From positions 1 to 64,000 of the forward strand of contig NZ_WUAF01000015.1 of NCBI RefSeq assembly GCF_009800965.1: 64,000 nt of DNA. Reading direction: 5' to 3'. Positions 43,181 through 52,233 of the stretch are shown piece after piece. The DNA comes from Cognatazoarcus halotolerans (GTDB taxonomy: Bacteria; Pseudomonadota; Gammaproteobacteria; Burkholderiales; Rhodocyclaceae). The translations under genes were made by a program, and so were the position numbers. The notes under the pieces were generated by a model, which saw only the letters and a program-made list of their open reading frames with translations, made no database searches and was not told where the DNA came from. Each line of letters opens with the position of its first letter. Position 1 is the stretch's first letter.

Positions 43181-43882
43181 TCATGCCGCCGCCTCGGGAC
43201 ACAGCTTGTAGCCCACGCCCCACACGGTGCGGATCAGCGCAGGCTGCGCCGGGTCGCGCTCGATCTTGGCACGCAGGCGGTTGATATGCGAGTTCACCGT
43301 GTGCTCGTAGCCCTCGTGGTTATAGGACCACACCTCCGACAAGAGCTGCTGTCGGCTGTAGACCACGCCCGGATTGCGCGCGAGGAACAGCAACAGGTCG
43401 AACTCGGTGGCGGTGAGCGCCACCGCCACGCCGCGCACGCTCGCCTCGTGGCGCGACAGATCGATACGCAGCGGCGCCACCTCGAGCACCTCACCCGCCG
43501 CCGCAGCGCCAGCCAGGCCAGCACGGCGGAGCAGGGCGCGCACCCGCGCCTGCAGCTCGAGCACGCTGAACGGTTTGCTGAGGTAATCGTCGGCGCCGGT
43601 CTCGAGTCCGCGCACCCGGTCGTATTCGGTGCCGCGCGCGGTCAGCATCAGCACCGCGATGCCCGGGTCGCGCGCCCGCAGCTCGGCGCACAACGCCAGG
43701 CCATCGCCGTCCGGCAGGCCGAGGTCGAGCACCAGCAGGTCCCAACGGCGGGCGCTGAGCGCCTGGCGAGCGTAGGCCAGGGTGTCGCAGCACTGCACCC
43801 GGTGGCCGAGCATCTCCAGGTGCATGCGCACCAGCCGGGCGATGTCCGCCTGATCCTCGACCACCAGAATGTCCGCAACCAT
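43181..43882 (-). CDS. OmpR/PhoB-family response regulator
   Basis: About 233 residues from ATG 43882. The receiver has VVEDQ at the N terminus and phospho-acceptor Asp53 in LLVLDLGLPDGDG, plus Lys in LSKPFSVLEL. The C-terminal winged helix includes LTATEFDLLLFLARNPGVVYSRQQLL, the HTVNSHINRLRAKIE recognition region and the terminal IRTVWGVGYKL. It forms a pair with the kinase encoded just downstream. Confidence 0.93.
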   Translation of the reverse strand: MVADILVVEDQADIARLVRMHLEMLGHRVQCCDTLAYARQALSARRWDLLVLDLGLPDGDGLALCAELRARDPGIAVLMLTARGTEYDRVRGLETGADDYLSKPFSVLELQARVRALLRRAGLAGAAAAGEVLEVAPLRIDLSRHEASVRGVAVALTATEFDLLLFLARNPGVVYSRQQLLSEVWSYNHEGYEHTVNSHINRLRAKIERDPAQPALIRTVWGVGYKLCPEAAA

Positions 43883-43977
43883 TGTCCGATCCTGCCATGC
43901 CGCCGTCCCGACCCCCGCATGGTGCCGCGGATACGGCCGCGAGGCCAGATCCGCGGCCCGCTCCCGCATGCCCATGC

Positions 43978-44664
43978 TTAGCGCAGCCGCTCCACCACCA
44001 GCCGCATCACCGGATTGTCGAAGCGCTGCTGCACGCCGAGCACCGAGCTCGCCAGGCCATCGTCGTGACTCACCACGCCGGCGTGGATGCGTACCGCGTC
44101 CGGCGCGTCGCTGCGCGCCGCGTTGAAACCCTCGCCGCCATCCGCCGGCCCCGGAATGGTACCGGCCGCTTCGCTGTTGGCCTCGGTGCCGGCATCCCAG
44201 GCCACCACCGCACGGCTCATCGATTCGCCCACCGCGAGATCGCTGATCGGCAGCGCGGTGATACCGGCAAAGCCATCGTTGGTATTCACCAGCATGCTCG
44301 CCACGGTGAGCGTCACACCGCGCGCGCGCCGGAAGCTGAAGGTATGGGTTTCCGAAGCACCGGGGCCGATCGGCGCGGCACCCGCGGCGCCACCCACCCC
44401 GCCGTTGGCGGCAATCTCCCTGGCGAGATCGCTCATGTCACCGCCCTCCGCGAGCTTCTCGAGCGCCACCGAGGCAGGCTGGCCCTCCTGCCACACCGCG
44501 CCGCCAGTGGTCGCCGCCACCAGCAGCGGACTCATCGGCTGGCCGGCGGTGAGGTTGGTGACGGTCACCCGGTATTCAAGTTGCGACTTGCCGCCGCCAC
44601 CGCAGCCGGCCAGCGTGGCCGCGGCAAGCAGGGCGAGGGCGCCATTGCGTGTCCTGGTTTTCAT
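43978..44664 (-). CDS. Spondin_N-type lipoprotein
   Basis: About 228 residues from ATG 44664, with GAGGTCC upstream. A lipoprotein signal peptide ends in LLAAATLAGC, so the cysteine is the lipidation site. The body resembles the Spondin_N fold of bacterial secreted proteins: YRVTVTNLTAGQPMSPLLVA near the start, SMLVNTNDGFAGI in the middle, and AWDAGTEANSE and HAGVVSHDD later. The function is unknown. It lies just downstream of a paralogue whose gene ends at 44673. Confidence 0.8.
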   Translation of the reverse strand: MKTRTRNGALALLAAATLAGCGGGGKSQLEYRVTVTNLTAGQPMSPLLVAATTGGAVWQEGQPASVALEKLAEGGDMSDLAREIAANGGVGGAAGAAPIGPGASETHTFSFRRARGVTLTVASMLVNTNDGFAGITALPISDLAVGESMSRAVVAWDAGTEANSEAAGTIPGPADGGEGFNAARSDAPDAVRIHAGVVSHDDGLASSVLGVQQRFDNPVMRLVVERLR

Positions 44665-44672
44665 GGCGGACC

Positions 44673-45386
44673 TCACTTGACCGTGACCACGAGCTTGGCC
44701 ACCGGGTTGAGCCAGCGGTGGCGGGTGCTGTCGAGATCGCTCGCGCCGCCGGCCGGATTGGTGTCACCCAGTATTCCGGGGTGGATGTGCACCACGTTGG
44801 GCTCATGATCATTGGGCGAAGCCGGCACCACGCCACTGCCGCCGGTGCCAGCCTTGCCGCCCGGGTCGGCCGGAATCCCGGCAACGCCAGGCGTGCCGCC
44901 GGCACCCGGATTCATGAGCTCGGTGTTGGCCTCGGTGCCCGCATCGTAGGCATTCAGGTAAACCGTATAAGTGCCGGGCGTCGTCGGAATCGTCCATGAA
45001 TCCAGCCCCACGAAACCGTCATTGGTCGGCAGCAGCATCGCCGCCAGCGACAGCCGCGTATTGCCCGCGGTCGTGCTCAGCGGCACCACCGCAAAGCTGC
45101 CCGCCGGCGCCAGCAAGCCCCCCGCGGGATTCGACAGCGCCTGACCGCCCGCGCCGGCCACCACGCCCTCGAGGCCGGAGATGTCACCGCCCTCGGCCAT
45201 CGCCTGCACCGCCGTCCCGGCCGCGACGCCGGGCTGGAAGAGATGACTGCCGGCCGGATGGGCGGCGATGATCAGCGGTGTGAAGTAGGTATTCCCGGTG
45301 AGGTTGGTCACCGAGATCTCGAGGTCGGCGGCCTGAGCCGCACCAACCGCCAGCAGCACTGCTGCGGCCATGAACTTGCGTGCCAT
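44673..45386 (-). CDS. Spondin_N-type secreted protein
   Basis: 237 residues with an N-terminal signal peptide (MAAAVLLAVGAAQA, cleavage near residue 20). The domain shares landmarks with the downstream lipoprotein: LEISVTNLTGNTYFTPLIIAAH, AMLLPTNDGFVGLDSW, AYDAGTEANTE, VHIHPGILGD. A glycine/proline-rich insert lies near residue 165. It is soluble and probably periplasmic or extracellular. The two genes are about 9 bp apart, consistent with a tandem duplication in one operon. Confidence 0.8.
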   Translation of the reverse strand: MARKFMAAAVLLAVGAAQAADLEISVTNLTGNTYFTPLIIAAHPAGSHLFQPGVAAGTAVQAMAEGGDISGLEGVVAGAGGQALSNPAGGLLAPAGSFAVVPLSTTAGNTRLSLAAMLLPTNDGFVGLDSWTIPTTPGTYTVYLNAYDAGTEANTELMNPGAGGTPGVAGIPADPGGKAGTGGSGVVPASPNDHEPNVVHIHPGILGDTNPAGGASDLDSTRHRWLNPVAKLVVTVK

Positions 45387-45561
45387 GGAATGTCCCCCTT
45401 GTCGTGTGGCAGAGATGCCACGTTACGACCGGCGGGGCAGGCCAATCCTCCAGCCCTTCTCAAGAAATGATCACGAAAGTGTCACGGTGCCGGGCGTGCC
45501 CGGCTTCAACCGCGTCCAGCGAGAGACGATGTCGAAGCCGGCATGGTCCGGTTTCATGCGT

Positions 45562-46943
45562 TCATGGAGGCATGCGCAAACCCGGGGAGAGCGCGGGAAT
45601 ACGCTCGGCCGGCATCGGTTTCCCGAACAGATAGCCCTGCGCAAAATCGCAGCCGAACTCGGTCAGGAGCGCCAGTTGCTCCTTCGTTTCGACGCCTTCG
45701 GCGATAACCTTGTGGCCGAGCCCGTGGGCCATCAGGATGATCGACTTGACCAGATGCCGGTTACACGAATCCACCTCGATGTTGCGGATGAATTCCTGAT
45801 CGATCTTGATGACGTTGAAGGGATAGTGGCTCAGGTAGCTCAGCGATGAATACCCGGTTCCGAAGTCATCCATCGCGATGGTCACACCGAGTTCCCGCAG
45901 CGCGCTCATTTTCTCGAATACATGGGATTTCGTGCTCAGCAACAGGCCCTCGGTGATTTCGACTTCGAGGCTTTCGCTGGGCAGGCCATGTCGCTCCAGC
46001 GAAGCGCGGATCGTCGTCAGCAGCGACTCGTCGCAAAACTGGCGAGGAGAGACGTTTACCGCCATCTTCAGGTGCTGCCCGTGATTCCGCCGCCATGCCG
46101 ACAACTGCGCAAGCGCCCGATCGAGCACGAATCCGCCGATCGTGACGATCAGATGGGACCGCTCGGCAATCGGAATGAAATCGCTCGGACTGACCTCGCC
46201 GAGTTCCCCGTTCCGCCAGCGAAGCAGGGCTTCGTAACCGATCGTTCTTCCCGATCTGATCTCCACCTGAGCCTGATACGCCACCTCGAACTCGTCGCAT
46301 TCCATCGCCTGATGGAGCTGCTCCTCCACACGCAACCTGCGCTCGGACACCGCGTTCAGCATCGGCGTGTAGAAGGTTGCGCTGCCGCGACCGACCGCCT
46401 TCGATTGATACATCGCCAGATCGGAATTACGAAAGAGCAGTGAAGCGCTGTCGCCGTCTTCCGGAAAGACCGCGATCCCGATGCTGGCCGACACCGACAC
46501 GCTCCGGTTCTTGACCTTGCAACGGACCGAGAGCACCGAACGGATATCCTGCACGAGGCGTTCGACCGGTTCGGCGTCTTCGATATCGCCCATGAGGACG
46601 ACGAACTCGTCGCCTCCGAAGCGCCCCAACGTGTCGCTGGAACGGATGATCTCCTTGAGCCTCCCTGCCACGTCGACGATCAGCTCGTCGCCACTCTCGT
46701 GCCCCATGGTGTCGTTGATCATCTTGAAATCGTCGAGATCGATGAACAGCACCGCGACCTTGTTTGCCTTTCGCTGGGCGACCTTTATCAGGTTGTTCAG
46801 CCGATCGATCACCAGCGCGCGATTCGGCAGCCCGGTCGTGGGATCGAACATCGCAAGCTGACGCAGCTTGGCCTCGCGGCCCCGGGCCTCGGTGACGTCT
46901 TCCCGAATGATCAGGTAGTTGGCGACGCAGCCCGCGGAATCTG
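45562..46943 (-). pseudogene. GGDEF-EAL part of a broken cyclic-di-GMP enzyme gene
   Basis: This frame encodes MFDPTTGLPNRALV (ATG 46851) onward: a GGDEF domain with RFGGDEFVV and an upstream RxxD inhibitory site (RSSD), then an EAL domain with YEALLRW and DDFGTGYSS. Both active-site sets look intact. Upstream, the same frame reads DSAGCVANYLIIREDVTEA, the end of a PAS domain, but its beginning lies in another frame (46927-47569). The 429-residue part could still be translated from ATG 46851, though no good ribosome site was seen. It is probably non-functional as a sensor. Confidence 0.8.
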
Positions 46944-47569
46944 CCGGCCATCGATTCGTAGCGCGGGTTCGCGTGCACCACTCTCAGCCGCTCGTCGGCA
47001 ATCGCGAGCCCTACCGGACATTGCTGCAAGGCCTTGAGCAGGACCCCGAATCTTTCATTCGCCTCCTGCGCCTTGATCATGTGGTAGTTCGCCTGATAGA
47101 CGCTTTCCAGGCCGTAGAGGACGCTCTGCTGGAAACGCTTCAGGATTCCGTGCAGGCGAGCGGAATAACTGATCTCCTTGTTGTCGAGGACGCAGATCGT
47201 GCCGAACTGCTCGCCGAAGGGCCAGGTGAGCGGCAGACCGAGGTAGGAGATCATGCCGAGCCCGATATCCGGATTGCCACGCCACGCCGGGTCCGCCATC
47301 GCATCGGGGACCACCAGTTCGCGCTTGGTGTCCATCACGTGCTCACAATAGAGGCCGGTATCGAGCGGGTGGGTCGCACCCGGGCGGTAGACGTTGCCCT
47401 CGCTTCGACTTGCGACCAGGACCTCGATCTCCTGCGCATGCACGCGCATGATCAGCGCCGCCGGCGTCGAAAAGAGCTCGGCCAGCAGATCGACGGTGTC
47501 CTGCCACGAGCTGAGCAGGGCATCGGGAATCTCCAGATCGTCGAGGATCGGATATTTGGGATTGGTCAT
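46927..47569 (-). pseudogene. GAF-PAS sensor part of the broken cyclic-di-GMP enzyme gene
   Basis: Begins MTNPKYPILDDLEIPDALL at ATG 47569. It holds a GAF-like domain (ATHPLDTGLYCEHVMDTKRELVVPD, then GTICVLDN) and the first third of a PAS domain (LKALQQCPVGLAIADERLRVVHANPRYESMAG). At about 46930-46945 the frame changes, and the middle of the PAS domain is missing. The remaining PAS tail and the GGDEF-EAL part continue in another frame. A deletion with frameshift explains this better than a single-base error. Confidence 0.75.
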
Positions 47570-47937
47570 CTACCAGGAACCATCATGCGCTCACAAACCG
47601 ACAGGAACCCCGGTCCGCGGTCCGTTCCAGAACGAAACCGGATCCGGGCCGCCCACACCGCGCCATGCCGAGCGCCGACCTGCGCCCAGCCGGAGGGCCA
47701 TCCCGTCCAGGTCTTGTAACGGCAGCATCACGGAAAACCGAATACCTGCAGGTCAAATATTCGCCCGACGCCTCGCACGGAGGCGCCGCAGGCATGACAC
47801 ATCGGGAAAGGAGGAACGCTGCCGGCTACCCGCCGGTGAGCCGTGTGGTAGCACTGGTGATCGGGCTGGCTCCGGACACTGCGACCTCGCCGAGCCCGCG
47901 CTCATTCCTGGAGCCCGCCGGTTTCCCGGACGACACC
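47570..47937. other. Gap without a recognisable gene
   Basis: A 368-bp gap between the broken GGDEF-EAL gene and the LytTR regulator. The open frames crossing it are shadows of the LytTR gene on the other strand or short GC-rich frames without starts. No hairpin with a T-run, repeat or RNA gene was recognised. Confidence 0.5.
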
Positions 47938-48720
47938 CTAGCCGGGTTTTCCCATGAACCGCCTGCGCACCGTCGCCGTGTAGGTACGCCCCACGCGCAA
48001 TTCGGCGCCGTCGACGAGCACCACGACGAGGGAGGAGAAGGCGGCAGGCTTGATGCGGGTGACGGCACCGCAGCGCACGATGCTGCTGCGGTGAATGCGA
48101 AGGAAATCGTCCGGATCGAGACGTTGTTCGATGGCCGAGAGCTTGTCCTGATAGAGGTAGTCGGCACCGGGCACATGGATGCGTACGTAGTCGCGCTCGG
48201 CCTGGAAGCGGATGACATCGCCCATGGCGATGCGGATGAACTCATCCCGGCGCTTGACCCAGAAATCCTCCCTGCGCGGGGCCTGACCTGCCAGTGCGTG
48301 CCGCAGCGCCGAAACCGTTTCCTGCAGTTCGGCGATGCGCTCTGACTGCCCGCGGGCGGCCACCGCCTGGCGTGCGCGCGCCATGGCCACCGCGAAACGG
48401 CCCGGCTCGATCGGCTTGGTCAGGTAATCGATGGCACGGGCCTCGAAGGCCTGCAGCGCATGGTGGTCGAAGGCAGTCACGAACACCACCGCGGGCGGCA
48501 TATGCTCGCTCAGCGCGAGCACGTCGAAGCCGCTGCCGCCAGGCATCTGAATGTCGAGCAGCAACACATCGGGGCGCAGCGTGGCAAGCTGGCGCGAGGC
48601 TTCCCGCACGTCGCCGGCTTCATCGATCCGCCCCACTCAGTCCACTTCACCCAGCATGCGGACGAGCCGGCGCCGCGCCAGCGGCTCGTCGTCCACCACC
48701 AGCACCCGCGCGTCGCTCAC
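47938..48720 (-). pseudogene. LytTR-family response regulator with an in-frame TGA
   Basis: Reading from GTG 48720 gives 27 residues (VLVVDDEPLARRRLVRMLGEVD), then TGA at 48637-48639. The same frame then continues for 233 codons (VGRIDEAGDVREASR) with LLLDIQMPGGSG (phospho-acceptor Asp), LTKPI and a C-terminal LytTR DNA-binding domain (FIRIAMGDVIRFQAERDYVRIH, FLRIHRSSIVR). One TGG-to-TGA change would explain it, as a Trp fits this position. Restart at GTG 48636 would lack the acidic pocket. The GTG overlaps the kinase stop (GTGA). Confidence 0.85.
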
Positions 48721-49814
48721 TGGCTCACCCAGGGCAGGTCGATCGCGGCGCGAAAGCGCCCGGGCGCCGCTTCGCCGCAGACCAGCGCCCCACGGCCGCC
48801 AAAGCGTGCGCGCAGCCGCTCGGCAACGTTGCGCAGACCGACGCCCATGCCGGGCATGCCGGCGGCCTGAGCCGTGGGCATGTCGTTCTCCACCACGATG
48901 TGCAGACGGTCGGCCTCGCGCCGCGCGGCCAGCAGGATCTCGACCGGCCCGGTGGCGGAGCCGACGCCGTGCTTGATCGCGTTTTCGATGAGCGGCTGCA
49001 GGATCAGGCTCGGCACCCGCGCGCCGAGGACGTTGTCCGGCGTGTCGATCCGCAGATGCATGCGGTCGGAGAAACGCTCGCGTTCGATCTCGAGATAGTC
49101 GTGCTGCAGGGCGAGTTCGTCAGCCAGGCTGACGTCGTGCATCGGGTCGAGCGACAGGGTCGTGCGCAGAAAGGTGGACAGCGACAGCACCATGCGCCCG
49201 GCGCGGCGGGTCGAGTCCTCCTCGATGAGGCCAGCGATGGCGTTGAGCGTGTTGAACAGGAAGTGCGGATTGACCTGGTAGCGCAGGGCGCGCATCTGCG
49301 CCGCCAGCGCCTCTTCGCGGGCGGCAGCGAGGCGCTGCTCGCGGTCCCGCACCTCGAAGCTGTACAGCAGGCTGATGAACAGGCAGTTCCAGCCGAACAG
49401 CATGGACGCACCCTCGATCAGCGTATAGCCGGAATACATCGGGTCGAAGCTGACCGGCGTGGGGTACTGGCAGATCGTGTAGTTGATGAAATCGATGGCG
49501 GTGAACAGCGGCGCCGCCACCGCGGTGAGCGCGAAGCTGAGCAGCGCCTTGCGGATGAACGTGACGTCGCGCTGGCGCAGCAGGGCCCGCGACATCACGT
49601 AGGTCATGAGCGCGCAGGCGCCGAACATCACCAGCTTGAGCGGGGCCGATTCCAGTGGGTCGATGCCGATGAAGATGCCCAGCACGGTGTCGGCGACGAA
49701 CATGCAAAGCCAGTAGATCACGCCCAGCCGCAGGGCCGAGCGGCGCAATGCGGAGCGGAAGTCACTCACGGTGTCGTGCCCGGGCTGTTGGGTCTGGAAT
49801 GTCATGGTCTTCAT
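48717..49814 (-). CDS. LytS/YehU-type membrane sensor histidine kinase
   Basis: 365 residues. About four to five hydrophobic segments occupy residues 28-165. The His_kinase domain follows with LRYQVNPHFLFNTLNAIAGLIEED (phospho-His), and a HATPase-type end with LQPLIENAIKHGVG and GMGVGLRNVAERLRARFG. Such kinases pair with LytTR regulators. Here the partner gene, overlapping by four bases, carries a nonsense codon, so this kinase may be orphaned. Confidence 0.9.
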   Translation of the reverse strand: MKTMTFQTQQPGHDTVSDFRSALRRSALRLGVIYWLCMFVADTVLGIFIGIDPLESAPLKLVMFGACALMTYVMSRALLRQRDVTFIRKALLSFALTAVAAPLFTAIDFINYTICQYPTPVSFDPMYSGYTLIEGASMLFGWNCLFISLLYSFEVRDREQRLAAAREEALAAQMRALRYQVNPHFLFNTLNAIAGLIEEDSTRRAGRMVLSLSTFLRTTLSLDPMHDVSLADELALQHDYLEIERERFSDRMHLRIDTPDNVLGARVPSLILQPLIENAIKHGVGSATGPVEILLAARREADRLHIVVENDMPTAQAAGMPGMGVGLRNVAERLRARFGGRGALVCGEAAPGRFRAAIDLPWVSQ

Positions 49815-50055
49815 GGTCGCTCCACCGGGTCATCGTGGCGTGCAGTTCGTCGACGGAAACAAGCCATTGGTCGAAATTCGCGCGATCCATCCGCATCGCC
49901 GATGCGGTTCGTCTGGTGTCGCGAGAACAGCCGCCATCGGCTCAATAGAATCCGATTGACATCGGTCACGGTCAAGCACAACGTCATCGCGCTGGCCGTG
50001 CCATAGCAAATCGCGTGGCGCCGGCATGCGCCACCATCAGGCCCAAGGAGCACCC

Positions 50056-50814
50056 ATGAAGATACGCATCGAATTAATCGTTTCCCTGCTGGCGGCCGGG
50101 ATGACCGCAGGCACCGCAAACGCCGCCCTGCAAGGGCGCGACCTGGACGGCAACCTGGCCACCTACGAGGCCTACTACGATACCGAGCTGGACGTCACCT
50201 GGCTGGCCGACGCCAACTTCGCCAGGACCTCCGGCTTCCACCAAACCGGCGCGCTGACCTGGTATGAGGCCAACGACTGGGCCGCCGCCCTGAGCTTCAC
50301 CGATGGCGTGCATGTCTACGACAACTGGCGCCTGCCCGACGTCAATCCCCTGAACGGCACCGCCTTCGACTACACCCCCAGCCTCAACGGCAGCACCGAC
50401 CGGGGCTACAACGTGAGCGCCCCGGGTTCGGCCTCCGCTGGCAGCAAGCAGAGCGAGATTGCCTACCTGTTCTACAACACCCTCGGCAACAAATCGATCT
50501 GCAAGCCCGAGACCTCCACCTTCGGCTGCGACGGCCCCCAACCGGGCTGGGGCGACTTTAACTCCGGGCCGTTCTCCAGCGTCAACATCAGTTCGTTCTG
50601 GACTGCCACGTCCTACGATGCCGCCGCGGGCGAAGCCTGGGACTTCGATTTCTACGGCGGCGCCCAGGGAAGCAACCTCAGGGGCGCCCGCTTCTACGCC
50701 TGGGCCCTCACCGACGGTGACGTCGCAGCCGTGCCCGAGGGAGACACCTGGGCGATGATGCTGGCCGGTCTCGGCCTGATCGGCGTACTCGCCCGGCGCC
50801 GCTGTCAGGATTGA
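50056..50814 (+). CDS. Secreted DUF1566-like protein with a PEP-CTERM-like tail
   Basis: 252 residues from ATG 50056, with AAGGAG eight bases upstream. A signal peptide (LIVSLLAAGMTAGTANA) precedes a domain with DVTWLADANFARTSG, NWRLPDVNPLNG and SSFWTATSYDAAAGEAWDF, the pattern of DUF1566/Lcl-type domains. The C terminus reads AVPEGDTWAMMLAGLGLIGVLARRR. This is the PEP-CTERM sorting tail (anchor helix plus Arg cluster), but with PEG in place of PEP. Exosortase would normally process it. No exosortase is in the window. Confidence 0.82.
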   Translation: MKIRIELIVSLLAAGMTAGTANAALQGRDLDGNLATYEAYYDTELDVTWLADANFARTSGFHQTGALTWYEANDWAAALSFTDGVHVYDNWRLPDVNPLNGTAFDYTPSLNGSTDRGYNVSAPGSASAGSKQSEIAYLFYNTLGNKSICKPETSTFGCDGPQPGWGDFNSGPFSSVNISSFWTATSYDAAAGEAWDFDFYGGAQGSNLRGARFYAWALTDGDVAAVPEGDTWAMMLAGLGLIGVLARRRCQD

Positions 50815-50835
50815 AGACCGGCCGGTTGGTAGGCT

Positions 50836-50938
50836 GGGGTCAGGTAGAGCACGTTCCCACAGGTTCCGTGGGCCGTGGAATGGTTGCAATAGGGTGAATC
50901 GCAACGAGGTTTGGTGGAATTATGCTAGACCTGACCCC
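50836..50938. repeat. 103-bp inverted-repeat (MITE-like) element
   Basis: The ends are imperfect inverted repeats: GGGGTCAGGTAGAGC at 50836-50850 and GCTAGACCTGACCCC at 50924-50938, with 13 of 15 positions pairing. Inside are two small stems, CCCAC/GTGGG near 50857-50873 and GTTGC/GCAAC near 50883-50905. A related right end occurs at 6348-6364. No transposase lies nearby, so it would be non-autonomous. It sits between the PEP-CTERM gene and the nuclease-like gene. Confidence 0.6.
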
Positions 50939-51025
50939 TATTTTACGCATGTTGGCTGCCACCTCTGATCAGTTTCGCTCTGAGCTGCTCGGGGCTATGA
51001 CATGAAGGTGCGATAGCCCTGAAGG

Positions 51026-51868
51026 TTAGGCCTCATCTTCACCGTACCTCCCGTACCAACTGCTAGTATCAACCTGCAGACCATCATCCTCGACTTCGAG
51101 CTCGTCCGGTTCTGTAACCCAGCTATAAAGGTGGCACTCGAATGGGAATGACTCTGACATGACGGCTCCCATGTCATTCTTTATGTCTGAGTTCGATCCC
51201 CACTGGAGTTCGGCACCTATCATGCCCGTGGCGCGAAACATGACTCTATCGTGCGTGATGCTGGTGACGGTTACTTTGTCGACGTAGACCTCATCAACGC
51301 AGTGATGGGTGGCAATTTCGTCAATCGCACCGATAGTTTCGCGAATAGTCTCAAACACAACAGCATCATCCACTTGATCCCATAGGGCTGACGTGATCTG
51401 GTGACGACACTTTGAAATAGTGGCCAGCAGATCCGCAACAGCTTGCTCAGTTTGTGTGGCTAGCTTATCTATCTCGCCTTGATCGATACCAAACACCTCC
51501 GGCTCTATGTGCGTGAACTTGCTCAGTCGATCAATTGCCCTAACAAGTGCTGAGTGAATGTCCGCCGTCTCTAGCGACAGAATATCGCGCACATACTCGT
51601 CGGATAGCCCTCCTTGGACCGCAAAGTAAGCCCTCTGCCGCCGCGTCACGCCGTTTGGCTTGGACGTTTGGTTCTGATACCACTCGCATGCGATGACGGA
51701 ATCCAAAGGAGCGAGCCGCTCTAGCAGATGGCGAACGAGTTCACGCATCGCGTATGCGAAGTTGCTGAACCGAAGTGGATTGTTCTGGTCAGCCAAGTTT
51801 CGATGCGCAGCCTGATAAAGCTGTAGCTCGAAACCGGGTAGAAGCGATGCAGCAATGGTAGCGTCCAT
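51026..51868 (-). CDS. Protein resembling pPIWI-associated nucleases
   Basis: About 280 residues from ATG 51868; ATG 51916 would add 16 residues that look unlike the family. The sequence has the segments FSNFAYAMRELVRHLLERLAP, GVTRRQRAYFAVQGGLSDEYV, DRLSKFTHIEPEVFGI, AIDEIATHHCVDEVYVDKV and ELQWGSNSDIKNDMG. From memory this matches proteins annotated as predicted pPIWI-associating nucleases, linked to anti-phage loci. The gene is visibly lower in GC than its neighbours, suggesting transfer. No Argonaute-like or helicase partner is present here. The family call needs a search. Confidence 0.55.
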   Translation of the reverse strand: MDATIAASLLPGFELQLYQAAHRNLADQNNPLRFSNFAYAMRELVRHLLERLAPLDSVIACEWYQNQTSKPNGVTRRQRAYFAVQGGLSDEYVRDILSLETADIHSALVRAIDRLSKFTHIEPEVFGIDQGEIDKLATQTEQAVADLLATISKCRHQITSALWDQVDDAVVFETIRETIGAIDEIATHHCVDEVYVDKVTVTSITHDRVMFRATGMIGAELQWGSNSDIKNDMGAVMSESFPFECHLYSWVTEPDELEVEDDGLQVDTSSWYGRYGEDEA

Positions 51869-52179
51869 GCCGAGGATGAGGCCAACTTTTGTTTTCGGGC
51901 GACAGTATTCCCGCATGCCATCGGAACCCCAGATAACATGTACAGCAAGTCGCTGTTTAAATTAGGAAACCAGGAACAACGGAAAATAAAAGGGCAGGGA
52001 AAGGAGCAATCGACAGAATGGTGTGCCGATCCGATCCATGTGGTGTTCAGGCGGAAAGCATATCGAATCAGTTGAGCAACGGCTATCCCGAGTGGGTATC
52101 AACCAGTTACTCCTGCACAGAGCCGAACAAACAGAACACTGCCTTAGACCAGGCGCTCAAACCTCCCTTCGCCTGAAGC

Positions 52180-52207
52180 AAAAAACGGCGACCACCCGGC
52201 CGCCGTT
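52180..52207 (-). terminator. Rho-independent terminator after proX
   Basis: On the minus strand the order is stem AAACGGCG, a loop of about ten bases, CGCCGTTT, then further Ts, 27 bp past the proX stop. It closes the proVWX operon. Confidence 0.8.
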
Positions 52208-52233
52208 TCTGAGTGAAAACCCCCTGCGAGTGC

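Noticed and set aside
48637-48639. TGA read as selenocysteine in the LytTR regulator
   Set aside because: No selenocysteine family is known at this position, and no insertion-element hairpin was recognised just downstream; a nonsense mutation or sequencing error is simpler.
48294-50006. 570-codon plus-strand frame across the LytS kinase
   Set aside because: Antisense to an intact histidine kinase gene; composition is a shadow pattern.
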